Source: Bacteroidales bacterium
GTDB taxonomy: Bacteria; Bacteroidota; Bacteroidia; Bacteroidales; F082
NCBI GenBank assembly: GCA_024400195.1
Contig: JAKSNC010000022.1
Location: forward strand, 1-34,928
Direction: 5' to 3'
DNA length: 34,928 bases
Below are positions 1-6,747 of the stretch, piece after piece (within the stretch, counting starts at the first letter, position 1; each line of letters starts with the position of its first letter). A program made the position numbers and the translations under genes. A model generated the notes under the pieces. It searched no databases and was not told where the DNA came from. It saw nothing but the letters and a program-made list of their open reading frames with translations.

Positions 1-84
1 AAAAGATGCCGGAAAGATATGCAAATCGCATCGAAATGACATACAATATAATTATTATTGTAAAAAATCAAAACAGCTTCTAAA
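1..84 (+). repeat. Right-hand part of a MITE-like element, cut by the window start
   Basis: Positions 1-84 match 2269-2352 in the same orientation with two mismatches. The complete copy at 2161-2352 is an inverted-repeat element, so this is the right part of a second copy whose left part lies outside the window. From 85 to 211 I see only the downstream flank of the nucleotidase gene. Confidence 0.85.
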
Positions 85-211
85 ATTATTTGGTGTTCAT
101 TTTATTCTCAAAGAAAATGTCGACATACCTACGCAGATTCTGTAGTAACTTCGCTATGCCTCCGTTTATGAATGGATAAACAACGGACAATTGACGAAAA
201 AGGGTTTGCGG

Positions 212-1825
212 TCATCTGAAATAGATTCGTCCGTCAGTTTGCGAATGCTCTCTGCCTATTGTTCCATGAAGGTGATTCTTGATATAGTCAACCACGAGAT
301 AGACATCAATATAAGATTGTTGGGTAGGAACCTCGGTTGCTCCGGCAAATACCAAGCCATCTCCTTGTTCCAGAAGAACATATTTCGCTGCTGCTATGGT
401 ATATTTGCCGGCAGGATTAAGTGGCGCGAAGTTCCCTGACTTATCTTGAACCATGACGCTTTTCACACGTCTCTCGCCGGCAACACGTTGGAACACACCA
501 TTTGCATCAAGCACAACTGTCGATGCAATGGTTGTATCAATCTCAACCTTCAAGCCTGCCACTTGCAGGAATCCTCCGTTTTCCACAGGGGTCATCCGGT
601 AGGACATCTCCAATGCATCAAGCAACGACTGACCGGTAACTTCAATCACGCACATCTCGTTGAGGAAGGGCAATACAGTAAAAATGGTGTTGAAGGTAAT
701 GTCTCCAGCCTCTATTTCTGCCCGCAAACCACCACCATTGACTACACCTATGTCTGCACCCAACATGGCTCTGCTGGCCTGAGCGACAAAATTGCCCAGT
801 GGGCACTCTTGGGTTCTTGCAAGGTTAATTCCGTTCTTGTCCCATACGACAAAATTCCCCTCTGCCACACCTATCTTCTCGTTTGCAAAAGCATCATATT
901 CTGCATTGGCCTTATCAACTTCAGTCTGAACTTTCAAACTTCTGTCGGTTATCTCCTCACAGTTAATCAAGCCGCTGCTTATCTTGCCATCAGCACTGAT
1001 AATCAACTTGCCCACGTTCTGAAAGTTGGTGCCCGTTGATGTCCAAAGCACCTGTTTGCCGTCAGCATCAGTGAAGTATGCCCCCGGTTGTACTGTATGC
1101 GCATGAGCGTCCAGTATGGCATCTACGCCACTCACGGATTTGATGATTTCTTCCATCAGCCATTCGCCAACATGCGAGAAAAGAATCACATAATCAGCAC
1201 CCTCGCTGATGGTGGCATCAACTTCTGCTTGTATAAGTTTCTCAACATTATTACTGCCAAAATCATATACGATATTGCCGGATTCGTCTGTGACACGGCT
1301 GAGAGGAATCAGAGAAATCATTTGGGGCATTGTGACCCCTACAAAACCCACACGTATGTTGCCATATTGCCGAACGTCATGCCCATCAAAGATCTGTTCG
1401 CCTGTACGGAGGTCGGCGAAGTTGCAGCAAAGAGTCTTTGCTCCAATGGCTTGCAGGCTATTCTGCATCAGAGCTATGGAGTTGTCAAATTCGTGGTTGC
1501 CAATGACGTTATAGTCATACCCGACAGATGACAATATGCTCGTCAACGAACGGCACGAGTCGAAGTTGCAATAAGAGCTGCCTGAGAGAAAATCGCCACA
1601 CGAGACTGTCACGACATACCTGTATTGCTCTTTCATTGCATCACGATAACCTGCAAAAAGCGGATAGCCATCAATTGCCCCGTGGACATCGTTTTCAAAT
1701 ATGATTACCACATCTTCCTTCTGCCGGTTGTCGTCAATGGGAGTTTCCTTTTTACAACCTACAAGCAATGCCAATGACAAAAAACAAACAAGTTTTGTCA
1801 GTCTGAATAAATTGAACTTTCTCAT
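212..1825 (-). CDS. 5'-nucleotidase/UshA-family metallophosphatase lipoprotein
   Basis: The 537-residue product has a lipoprotein signal ending in LLVGC (lipidated Cys24), so it should be anchored in the cell envelope facing the periplasm or surface. Residues about 38-270 form a calcineurin-like metallophosphatase domain, with metal-binding motifs D46-x-H48, GD at 77-78 and GNHEFD at 109-114, then an HVGEW block and DAHAHT. Residues about 335-505 form the 5'-nucleotidase C-terminal substrate domain, with NGGGLRA and a following VLPF...N...TG signature. Family members hydrolyse nucleotides, cyclic nucleotides or UDP-sugars; the exact substrate cannot be read here. Length is normal and there is no frameshift. 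It is monocistronic, divergent from hpdB, and flanked by two copies of a MITE-like element. Confidence 0.93.
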   Translation of the reverse strand: MRKFNLFRLTKLVCFLSLALLVGCKKETPIDDNRQKEDVVIIFENDVHGAIDGYPLFAGYRDAMKEQYRYVVTVSCGDFLSGSSYCNFDSCRSLTSILSSVGYDYNVIGNHEFDNSIALMQNSLQAIGAKTLCCNFADLRTGEQIFDGHDVRQYGNIRVGFVGVTMPQMISLIPLSRVTDESGNIVYDFGSNNVEKLIQAEVDATISEGADYVILFSHVGEWLMEEIIKSVSGVDAILDAHAHTVQPGAYFTDADGKQVLWTSTGTNFQNVGKLIISADGKISSGLINCEEITDRSLKVQTEVDKANAEYDAFANEKIGVAEGNFVVWDKNGINLARTQECPLGNFVAQASRAMLGADIGVVNGGGLRAEIEAGDITFNTIFTVLPFLNEMCVIEVTGQSLLDALEMSYRMTPVENGGFLQVAGLKVEIDTTIASTVVLDANGVFQRVAGERRVKSVMVQDKSGNFAPLNPAGKYTIAAAKYVLLEQGDGLVFAGATEVPTQQSYIDVYLVVDYIKNHLHGTIGREHSQTDGRIYFR

Positions 1826-1863
1826 AAACCTAAATTTTTATCACTTTGTTCCTATATGAATCT

Positions 1864-2007
1864 TTATGTCAGCCATTCAACATCGCGGCTCAATTCACTT
1901 TCAACCCCACAGGCGGCATAGAACCCTTTAATCCGCCCGATAAAGTTATATATGATGCCGGCAGCCTCCAAAATAGCGGCTGGTGTTGATGCGTTCCAGA
2001 TACAAAG
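1864..2007 (-). other. 48-codon open stretch in the nucleotidase leader, possibly a gene remnant
   Basis: Between the proposed minus-strand promoter (2003-2010) and the nucleotidase start there is a stop-free reading frame of 48 codons ending in TAA at 1864-1866. Its composition is protein-like (aromatic and charged residues, GRIKGFYAACGVE), but it has no ATG; a TTG is the only plausible start. It could be a decayed gene end, a translated leader, or chance. Weak call. Confidence 0.2.
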
Positions 2008-2010
2008 TTA
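2003..2010 (-). promoter_or_regulatory. Bacteroidetes -7 box for the nucleotidase gene
   Basis: Read on the minus strand this is TAACTTTG, matching the Bacteroidetes -7 consensus TAnnTTTG. A TTG-containing stretch lies about 20 nt upstream as a possible -33 box. It would give a 5' leader of about 170 nt before the gene. Confidence 0.5.
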
Positions 2011-2160
2011 GAACTTTTTGTTGATAAACAATATGACCATTATTAATTTTTTGAATTTCTATAATTATTGATTATCAGTTATTTTATAAGAATCAACTCG
2101 CTATAGAATCTAAAAATCCGCACCAACCGGCGTTGCCTTTTCAAAATTTGAATTTTCACC

Positions 2161-2352
2161 TTAAGAAGCTGTTTTGATTTATTCGATAGGGATTTGCATT
2201 ATATTTTCGAGCAGATTTTTCTTGTTTTGCGACGAAGAATAGTGGACTATTCGAGGAGTGAAACGAGGAAAAGATGCCGGAAAGATATGCAAATCGCATC
2301 GAAATGACATACAATATAATTATCATTGTAAGAAATCAAAACAGCTTCTAAA
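2161..2352. repeat. Complete 192-bp MITE-like inverted-repeat element
   Basis: The outer arms 2161-2180 and 2333-2352 are inverted repeats matching at 19 of 20 positions. The centre holds a near-perfect hairpin, GAATAGTGGACTATTC at 2237-2252, flanked by further imperfectly pairing sequence (TTCTTGTTTTGC against GTGAAACGAGGAA). There is no coding capacity. The right part recurs at 1-84. The form fits a non-autonomous mobile element or a long-hairpin intergenic repeat; no target-site duplication was confirmed. Confidence 0.7.
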
Positions 2353-2369
2353 GCAATCAGAAAAATCTT

Positions 2370-2377
2370 TATTTTTG
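2370..2377 (+). promoter_or_regulatory. -7 box of the hpd operon promoter
   Basis: TATTTTTG followed by C matches the TAnnTTTG consensus and sits 80 nt upstream of the hpdB ATG, just outside the right end of the MITE-like element. No convincing -33 box was found. The rest of the 1826-2457 intergenic stretch is AT-rich without another gene. Confidence 0.45.
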
Positions 2378-2457
2378 CAAAGCATTTTCACTTTATATGT
2401 TGTTTTCGAGAACAATGTTGAAAAACAATGTTTTCACATTTAGAAATCGTAATCATT

Positions 2458-5151
2458 ATGACTAACGAGGAGAAATTAAATGAATTGTTGAAACGCCGCG
2501 GCATCAGCGAGGAACAGATGTCAGCCGTTTCTATGGAAGACATACCGGCTCAGGCCGAGGGCTGTACTCATCTGATGGATGTCTATTACACCCTGAAGAA
2601 CACCGTTGACATGGAATATCCTTATTGGTATAACCGCGTGTGGCAGGAGAACGACGGCGAAGTGACCATCGTCCGCCGCGCAAAAGCCATGGCCGCCGCA
2701 CTGTCCCACATGACGGTCACGATACAGCCGCACGAGAAACTCGTGATGAACAAGACCCGTAACGTGCGCGGCGCATTCCCCTTCCCGTGGGTCACGGCGA
2801 GCTTTTTCAACGCGCAGGCCGAAGCCCTGATGGCCGAAGCCGACGCACCTGCCATGTCGGAAGCCGATTCCGTCTCCATCGTGGGTGACGGCGGCGGAAA
2901 CGTGACGAAGAGTTACGGCAACATCATCTCCATCGCAAAGAAATTCGGAATGCGCAAAGAGGAAATCCCCGTCTTGGTTAAAGTTTCCAAGCCTTGGGAC
3001 GGCAATTCCGTGGAAGAGCTGAGCAACAAATACGCAAAATATACTCCCGGTTATCAACTTGAACAAAATATCATGGAGTCGGTGCTGTGTATGTTCGATT
3101 CCTACTGCATCCCGCAGGGCCGCGAAGTGATGAACTACTATCTGCCGCTGCAATACGGCTGGGACGGCATCATCGCATTGTGCGACAAACGCATCGAGGA
3201 GACGATGGGCGAAGCCGACAACGACGGAGTTTTAGGCATGGGACGCGGCTATTATTATGTCGCCATGAAAATCATCGCGCAAGGTATGAGCAAATGGTGC
3301 CAAAACTACGCCGACCGCGCCCATTACCTCGCCGGCATTGAAACCGACGCGGCCTTCAAGAAGAATTATGAAGAAATCGAAGCCATGATGTCGCACATCG
3401 CGCACAAGGCCCCACAGACGTTCCGCCAGGCTCTCCAACTGACTTTGGCTTGTCATTACGGCGTGGTGAACGAAGACCCGCAGTCGGGACAGTCGATAGG
3501 CAGAATCGGTCAGGTTTTGCAGCCTTTCTACGAAAAAGATATCAGAGAAGGCGTGATGACGGAGGAAGAGGTTATCGAACTTTTGGAATTTTACCGCATC
3601 AAGATAACGTGTATCGAGTGTTTCGCGTCTGCCGGCGTGACGGGCGGCGTGCTTTCGGGCAACACTTTCAACAACCTCTCGCTCGGAGGCCTCAACCGCG
3701 ACGGTCTTAGTGCCGTGACGCCTCTCGAATATCACATCATAGAGGCGGGAATGCGCTGCCGTACGACACAACCCACATTATCAATTCTTTATGATGAAAA
3801 GACACCTGAAGACTTCCTGATGAAGGCCGCTGCGTGTACCAAACTAGGAATGGGCTATCCGGCGTGGATGAATAACCAGACGGGCATGAACTTCATGATG
3901 ATGAACTACGGTCCGGAAGGCATGAACCTTCAAGACGCGCGTGCCTGGTGTCTCGGCGGCTGCTTGGAGTCTTCGCCGGGCTGCTTCCTGCCTTTGGATT
4001 ACGACGGAAAAATAACGTGGGTTCCGGGCGGAGCCGGTCCGACAGCAGGCTCAGGCGTTCACTTCGTCGGACTTCCGAAAGTGCTGGAATTAGTGCTGAC
4101 AAACGGCTTCGACCATCGCATGAAACGCCAGATTCTTCCGGCGCACAACCGTAAACTCGACAGTTTCGAGGCTGTTCAGGAGGAATGGGTCAGTTATCTG
4201 AAAAAAATTATCGACGTCGTCAACAAGGTTAACAATTTGCAGATGGACATCTGGCGTAAGCACTGTATGCCGATCGTCAACTCGCTGCTCAAGCCCGACT
4301 GCTTCACCAAAGGCCGCGACCTCGGTATGATGGGCGGACGCTATAACGCAACCATCAACTTTGAATCATGCGGAACAATAACCTTTATAAACGCGCTGTC
4401 ATCTCTCTATAAAAACGTGTTTAAAGATAAAAAATACACTTTGGAGCAGATGAAGGACGCGATGCTTCACAATTTCGGCTTCAAGACTTCATACGAGACG
4501 GGCGTTTTCTCACCTGATTTCCGCGAGGCGACGGACGAGGCGGCAAAATACGAACAGATTTTCGCCGACTGCCTGAACGCGCCGAAATTCGGTAACGCCG
4601 ACTGGGAAGCCGACCAGTTCCTGAAATGGTACGAAGACACGATGTTCGGCTTGACACGTTCTTTCCAATCGTACTACGGGAAACCGCTCTATATGTGCCA
4701 GATTTCCGTCTCCACGCACGGCCCACAGGGTTTCGTCACCTTGGCAGATGCGGCGGGTCGTTTGGCCGGCACGACATATTCAGACGGTTCGGTATCAGCC
4801 GCTGCCGGAACCGACAAGAACGGCATCTACGCCATCTTCGAGTCGGCGACGGTCTATGACCACGGCACACAGCAGAACGCCCAGATGAACCTTAAACTGC
4901 ATCCGTCGGCGGTGAACGGCGTTCAGGGAACACGCAAACTGTTGGACATAGTCAGGGCTTATATGCGCAAAGGCGGCTTCCACGTGCAGTTCAACATAGT
5001 GGATTCCAAGACCTTACGCGCGGCACAGGCCAAGCCGGCAGACTACCGCGAGCTGATGGTCAGAGTCGCAGGCTTCACACAGTATTGGTGCGAGATTGGA
5101 AAACCGATTCAGGACGAAGTGATTTACAGAACGGAATACGAAAATGCGTAA
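2458..5151 (+). CDS. hpdB: 4-hydroxyphenylacetate decarboxylase, glycyl radical large subunit
   Basis: An 897-residue glycyl radical enzyme that decarboxylates 4-hydroxyphenylacetate to p-cresol in anaerobic tyrosine breakdown. The thiyl site GCLE gives Cys502 and Glu504, with His535 (GVHFVG) and Glu636 (NFESCG) as the other active-site residues. These positions fit the family pattern of the clostridial enzyme almost residue for residue. The glycyl radical loop RVAGFTQYW puts the radical on Gly872, close to the C terminus. I chose the ATG at 2458 because it starts MTNEEK and gives the family length; an in-frame ATG at 2428 adds an odd hydrophobic leader. The partner genes follow directly: the small subunit distinguishes this enzyme from indoleacetate and phenylacetate decarboxylases. 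GC is visibly higher than in the upstream intergenic DNA. Confidence 0.92.
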   Translation: MTNEEKLNELLKRRGISEEQMSAVSMEDIPAQAEGCTHLMDVYYTLKNTVDMEYPYWYNRVWQENDGEVTIVRRAKAMAAALSHMTVTIQPHEKLVMNKTRNVRGAFPFPWVTASFFNAQAEALMAEADAPAMSEADSVSIVGDGGGNVTKSYGNIISIAKKFGMRKEEIPVLVKVSKPWDGNSVEELSNKYAKYTPGYQLEQNIMESVLCMFDSYCIPQGREVMNYYLPLQYGWDGIIALCDKRIEETMGEADNDGVLGMGRGYYYVAMKIIAQGMSKWCQNYADRAHYLAGIETDAAFKKNYEEIEAMMSHIAHKAPQTFRQALQLTLACHYGVVNEDPQSGQSIGRIGQVLQPFYEKDIREGVMTEEEVIELLEFYRIKITCIECFASAGVTGGVLSGNTFNNLSLGGLNRDGLSAVTPLEYHIIEAGMRCRTTQPTLSILYDEKTPEDFLMKAAACTKLGMGYPAWMNNQTGMNFMMMNYGPEGMNLQDARAWCLGGCLESSPGCFLPLDYDGKITWVPGGAGPTAGSGVHFVGLPKVLELVLTNGFDHRMKRQILPAHNRKLDSFEAVQEEWVSYLKKIIDVVNKVNNLQMDIWRKHCMPIVNSLLKPDCFTKGRDLGMMGGRYNATINFESCGTITFINALSSLYKNVFKDKKYTLEQMKDAMLHNFGFKTSYETGVFSPDFREATDEAAKYEQIFADCLNAPKFGNADWEADQFLKWYEDTMFGLTRSFQSYYGKPLYMCQISVSTHGPQGFVTLADAAGRLAGTTYSDGSVSAAAGTDKNGIYAIFESATVYDHGTQQNAQMNLKLHPSAVNGVQGTRKLLDIVRAYMRKGGFHVQFNIVDSKTLRAAQAKPADYRELMVRVAGFTQYWCEIGKPIQDEVIYRTEYENA

Positions 5152-5176
5152 ATTTTTGTTAAATAGTTAATAATCA

Positions 5177-5443
5177 ATGACAATGAAACATATTGACTGC
5201 AAAAACTATATATATTTGGATTGTGAAAAAGGAATGTGCGCCTTGTCGAAATCGATATTGCCCATCGACGGGGAAGGAAGTGATGCTTGTCCGCGTTTCG
5301 TCATGGCTGAAAAATGCGGCTGCTGCGTGCATTTCGCCAATCCCGACTCACATAATGTGGGAACGTGCAAGGGCTTTGAGAAGGAAAACTGGACGTATGC
5401 CTCTTGTGGCGCGACTTCCTGCGAACACTTCAAAATGAAATAA
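5177..5443 (+). CDS. hpdC: 4-hydroxyphenylacetate decarboxylase small (iron-sulfur) subunit
   Basis: An 88-residue Cys-rich protein (86 if the ATG at 5183 is used). It carries a dozen Cys residues in two groups: an N-terminal set including DCEKGMC and a C-terminal set including CGCC, TCKG and SCEH. This matches the known small subunit, which binds two [4Fe-4S] clusters and forms a hetero-octamer with the large subunit. Placement 25 nt after hpdB and directly before the activase gene supports the assignment. This subunit occurs only with the 4-hydroxyphenylacetate enzyme, so it fixes the substrate call for the operon. Confidence 0.92.
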   Translation: MTMKHIDCKNYIYLDCEKGMCALSKSILPIDGEGSDACPRFVMAEKCGCCVHFANPDSHNVGTCKGFEKENWTYASCGATSCEHFKMK

Positions 5444-6391
5444 ATGACGGATTCGACGAATCTCAAGGCCGTTCTCTTTGATATTCAGGCTTTTTCGGTG
5501 CACGACGGGCCCGGATGTCGCACAACGGTCTTCTTTTCGGGCTGTCCTTTGCGCTGCCGTTGGTGTTCCAATCCGGAAAACTTCACGGTGCGTCCGCATC
5601 TGATGTTTGCCCAACGTGTATGCAAATGGGCTTCAGGGTGCAGGGCTTGTGAAAAAAGATGTCCGCGAAACGGCCTCGTCTTCGGTGACAACGGTCCTGA
5701 GATTCAATGGGAAATCTGTCGTCAATGTACGACTTTCGAATGCATAAGTGCTTGTGCGTCAAATGCGTTGAAGGTTTGCGGCAAATATTATTCCGTTGAT
5801 GAACTGATGTCGGTGTTGAAACGCGACTTCAACAACTGGGGAAGCGACGGCGGCGTGACTTTCAGCGGCGGCGACCCGTTGCTCCATGCCGATTTTCTGA
5901 AGGCAGTCTTGCATGAATGCAGGCGGTTGCAGATTCACACGGCAGTAGAGACATCGGCCTGCGTGCCTGAAAAAACTTTCTTAGACGTTATGCCGTTAGT
6001 CGATTTCGCCTTTGTCGATGTGAAAAACATGGACGACGCGCGGCATATCGATGGCACTTCCGTCTCCAACAAGCTCATTTTGAACAATATAGCGTCGTTA
6101 ATGACCTCGGGTTGGTCGGGGCGTTTGGTGTTGCGTTATCCTGTGATTCGCGGTTTCAACGACTCCGAGGAAAACGCACTTCGTTTGGCCGAATTTATGA
6201 AGAAAAACGGTCTTTTTGAAGTCAACATATTGAAGTTCCACCGTTTGGGGCAGACCAAATGGGAGCAGTTGGGACACACTTACGATTACGCCGTCGGTGG
6301 TGATGTCGGTGACGACGTGATGCAACACTTGCAATCCGTCTATCTCGACCACGACATATTATGTTATATCGGCGATAAGACGCCGTTCTGA
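5444..6391 (+). CDS. hpdA: Glycyl radical enzyme activase (radical SAM)
   Basis: A 315-residue radical SAM activase that makes the glycyl radical on HpdB, using S-adenosylmethionine and a reduced [4Fe-4S] cluster. The SAM-cluster motif CPLRCRWC (C-x3-C-x2-C) lies near residue 35, followed by SNPE, as usual in this group. A ferredoxin-like Cys-rich insert follows at about residues 60-110 (CRACEKRC and CRQCTTFECISAC), as expected for activases carrying extra clusters. The GGxP-type SAM contact appears as SGGDPLL. The ATG abuts the hpdC stop (TAAATG), so translation is coupled. The gene is intact and of normal length. Confidence 0.92.
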   Translation: MTDSTNLKAVLFDIQAFSVHDGPGCRTTVFFSGCPLRCRWCSNPENFTVRPHLMFAQRVCKWASGCRACEKRCPRNGLVFGDNGPEIQWEICRQCTTFECISACASNALKVCGKYYSVDELMSVLKRDFNNWGSDGGVTFSGGDPLLHADFLKAVLHECRRLQIHTAVETSACVPEKTFLDVMPLVDFAFVDVKNMDDARHIDGTSVSNKLILNNIASLMTSGWSGRLVLRYPVIRGFNDSEENALRLAEFMKKNGLFEVNILKFHRLGQTKWEQLGHTYDYAVGGDVGDDVMQHLQSVYLDHDILCYIGDKTPF

Positions 6392-6400
6392 CGGCTTGTG

Positions 6401-6713
6401 TCAACCACACTGCGGACATCGAATTTGAATTTTTTTCCTCACATTGACGGCGTGATGGCCACATATCACTTTTCGCTGCCAATCGACGGAACGATACCAA
6501 CGCGTATATCGGACTTGTGAAGTACCTTTCAAATAGTATTGTTTATTATGGCTGCGAATTACCATCATTGGCAGGTTGTGACGTGCCAGAATGAAGTTCA
6601 CCATCAGACGTGCGATACGGCCGTTTCCGTCTTCGAACGGATGCGGATATAGCGGTAATGGAAATTGTTCGTAAAAAATTAGAAAGTCAATAAAAAATAA
6701 TTGAAAATATGTT
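6401..6713 (-). pseudogene. Decayed Fic-domain protein fragment
   Basis: On the minus strand the complete Fic active-site motif HPFEDGNGR is encoded at about 6618-6644, followed by RIARLMVNFILARHNLP and KQYYLK, which are typical of Fic AMP/UMP-transferases. The frame then drifts. Moving to the next frame at about 6520 continues Fic-like sequence (HKSDIRVGIVPSIGSEK) to a stop at 6466-6468, so a one-base frameshift is likely. The N-terminal two thirds are missing: upstream the frame runs into a stop beside the tssH promoter. This is the remnant of a longer gene truncated at the left border of the T6SS locus. It fills most of the 356-nt gap between hpdA and tssH. Confidence 0.72.
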
Positions 6714-6721
6714 TATCTTTG
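6714..6721 (+). promoter_or_regulatory. -7 box for the T6SS operon
   Basis: TATCTTTG matches the Bacteroidetes -7 consensus exactly and lies 26 nt upstream of the tssH ATG, in an AT-rich stretch. No clear -33 TTTG was seen at the right spacing. It is the only good promoter box at the head of the locus. Confidence 0.55.
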
Positions 6722-6747
6722 GAGATTAATTCGATAAACTCATTTGT

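Noticed and set aside
446-1039. 197-residue plus-strand ORF opposite the nucleotidase gene
   Set aside because: It lies fully antisense to a gene with clear catalytic motifs and shows no domain-like sequence.
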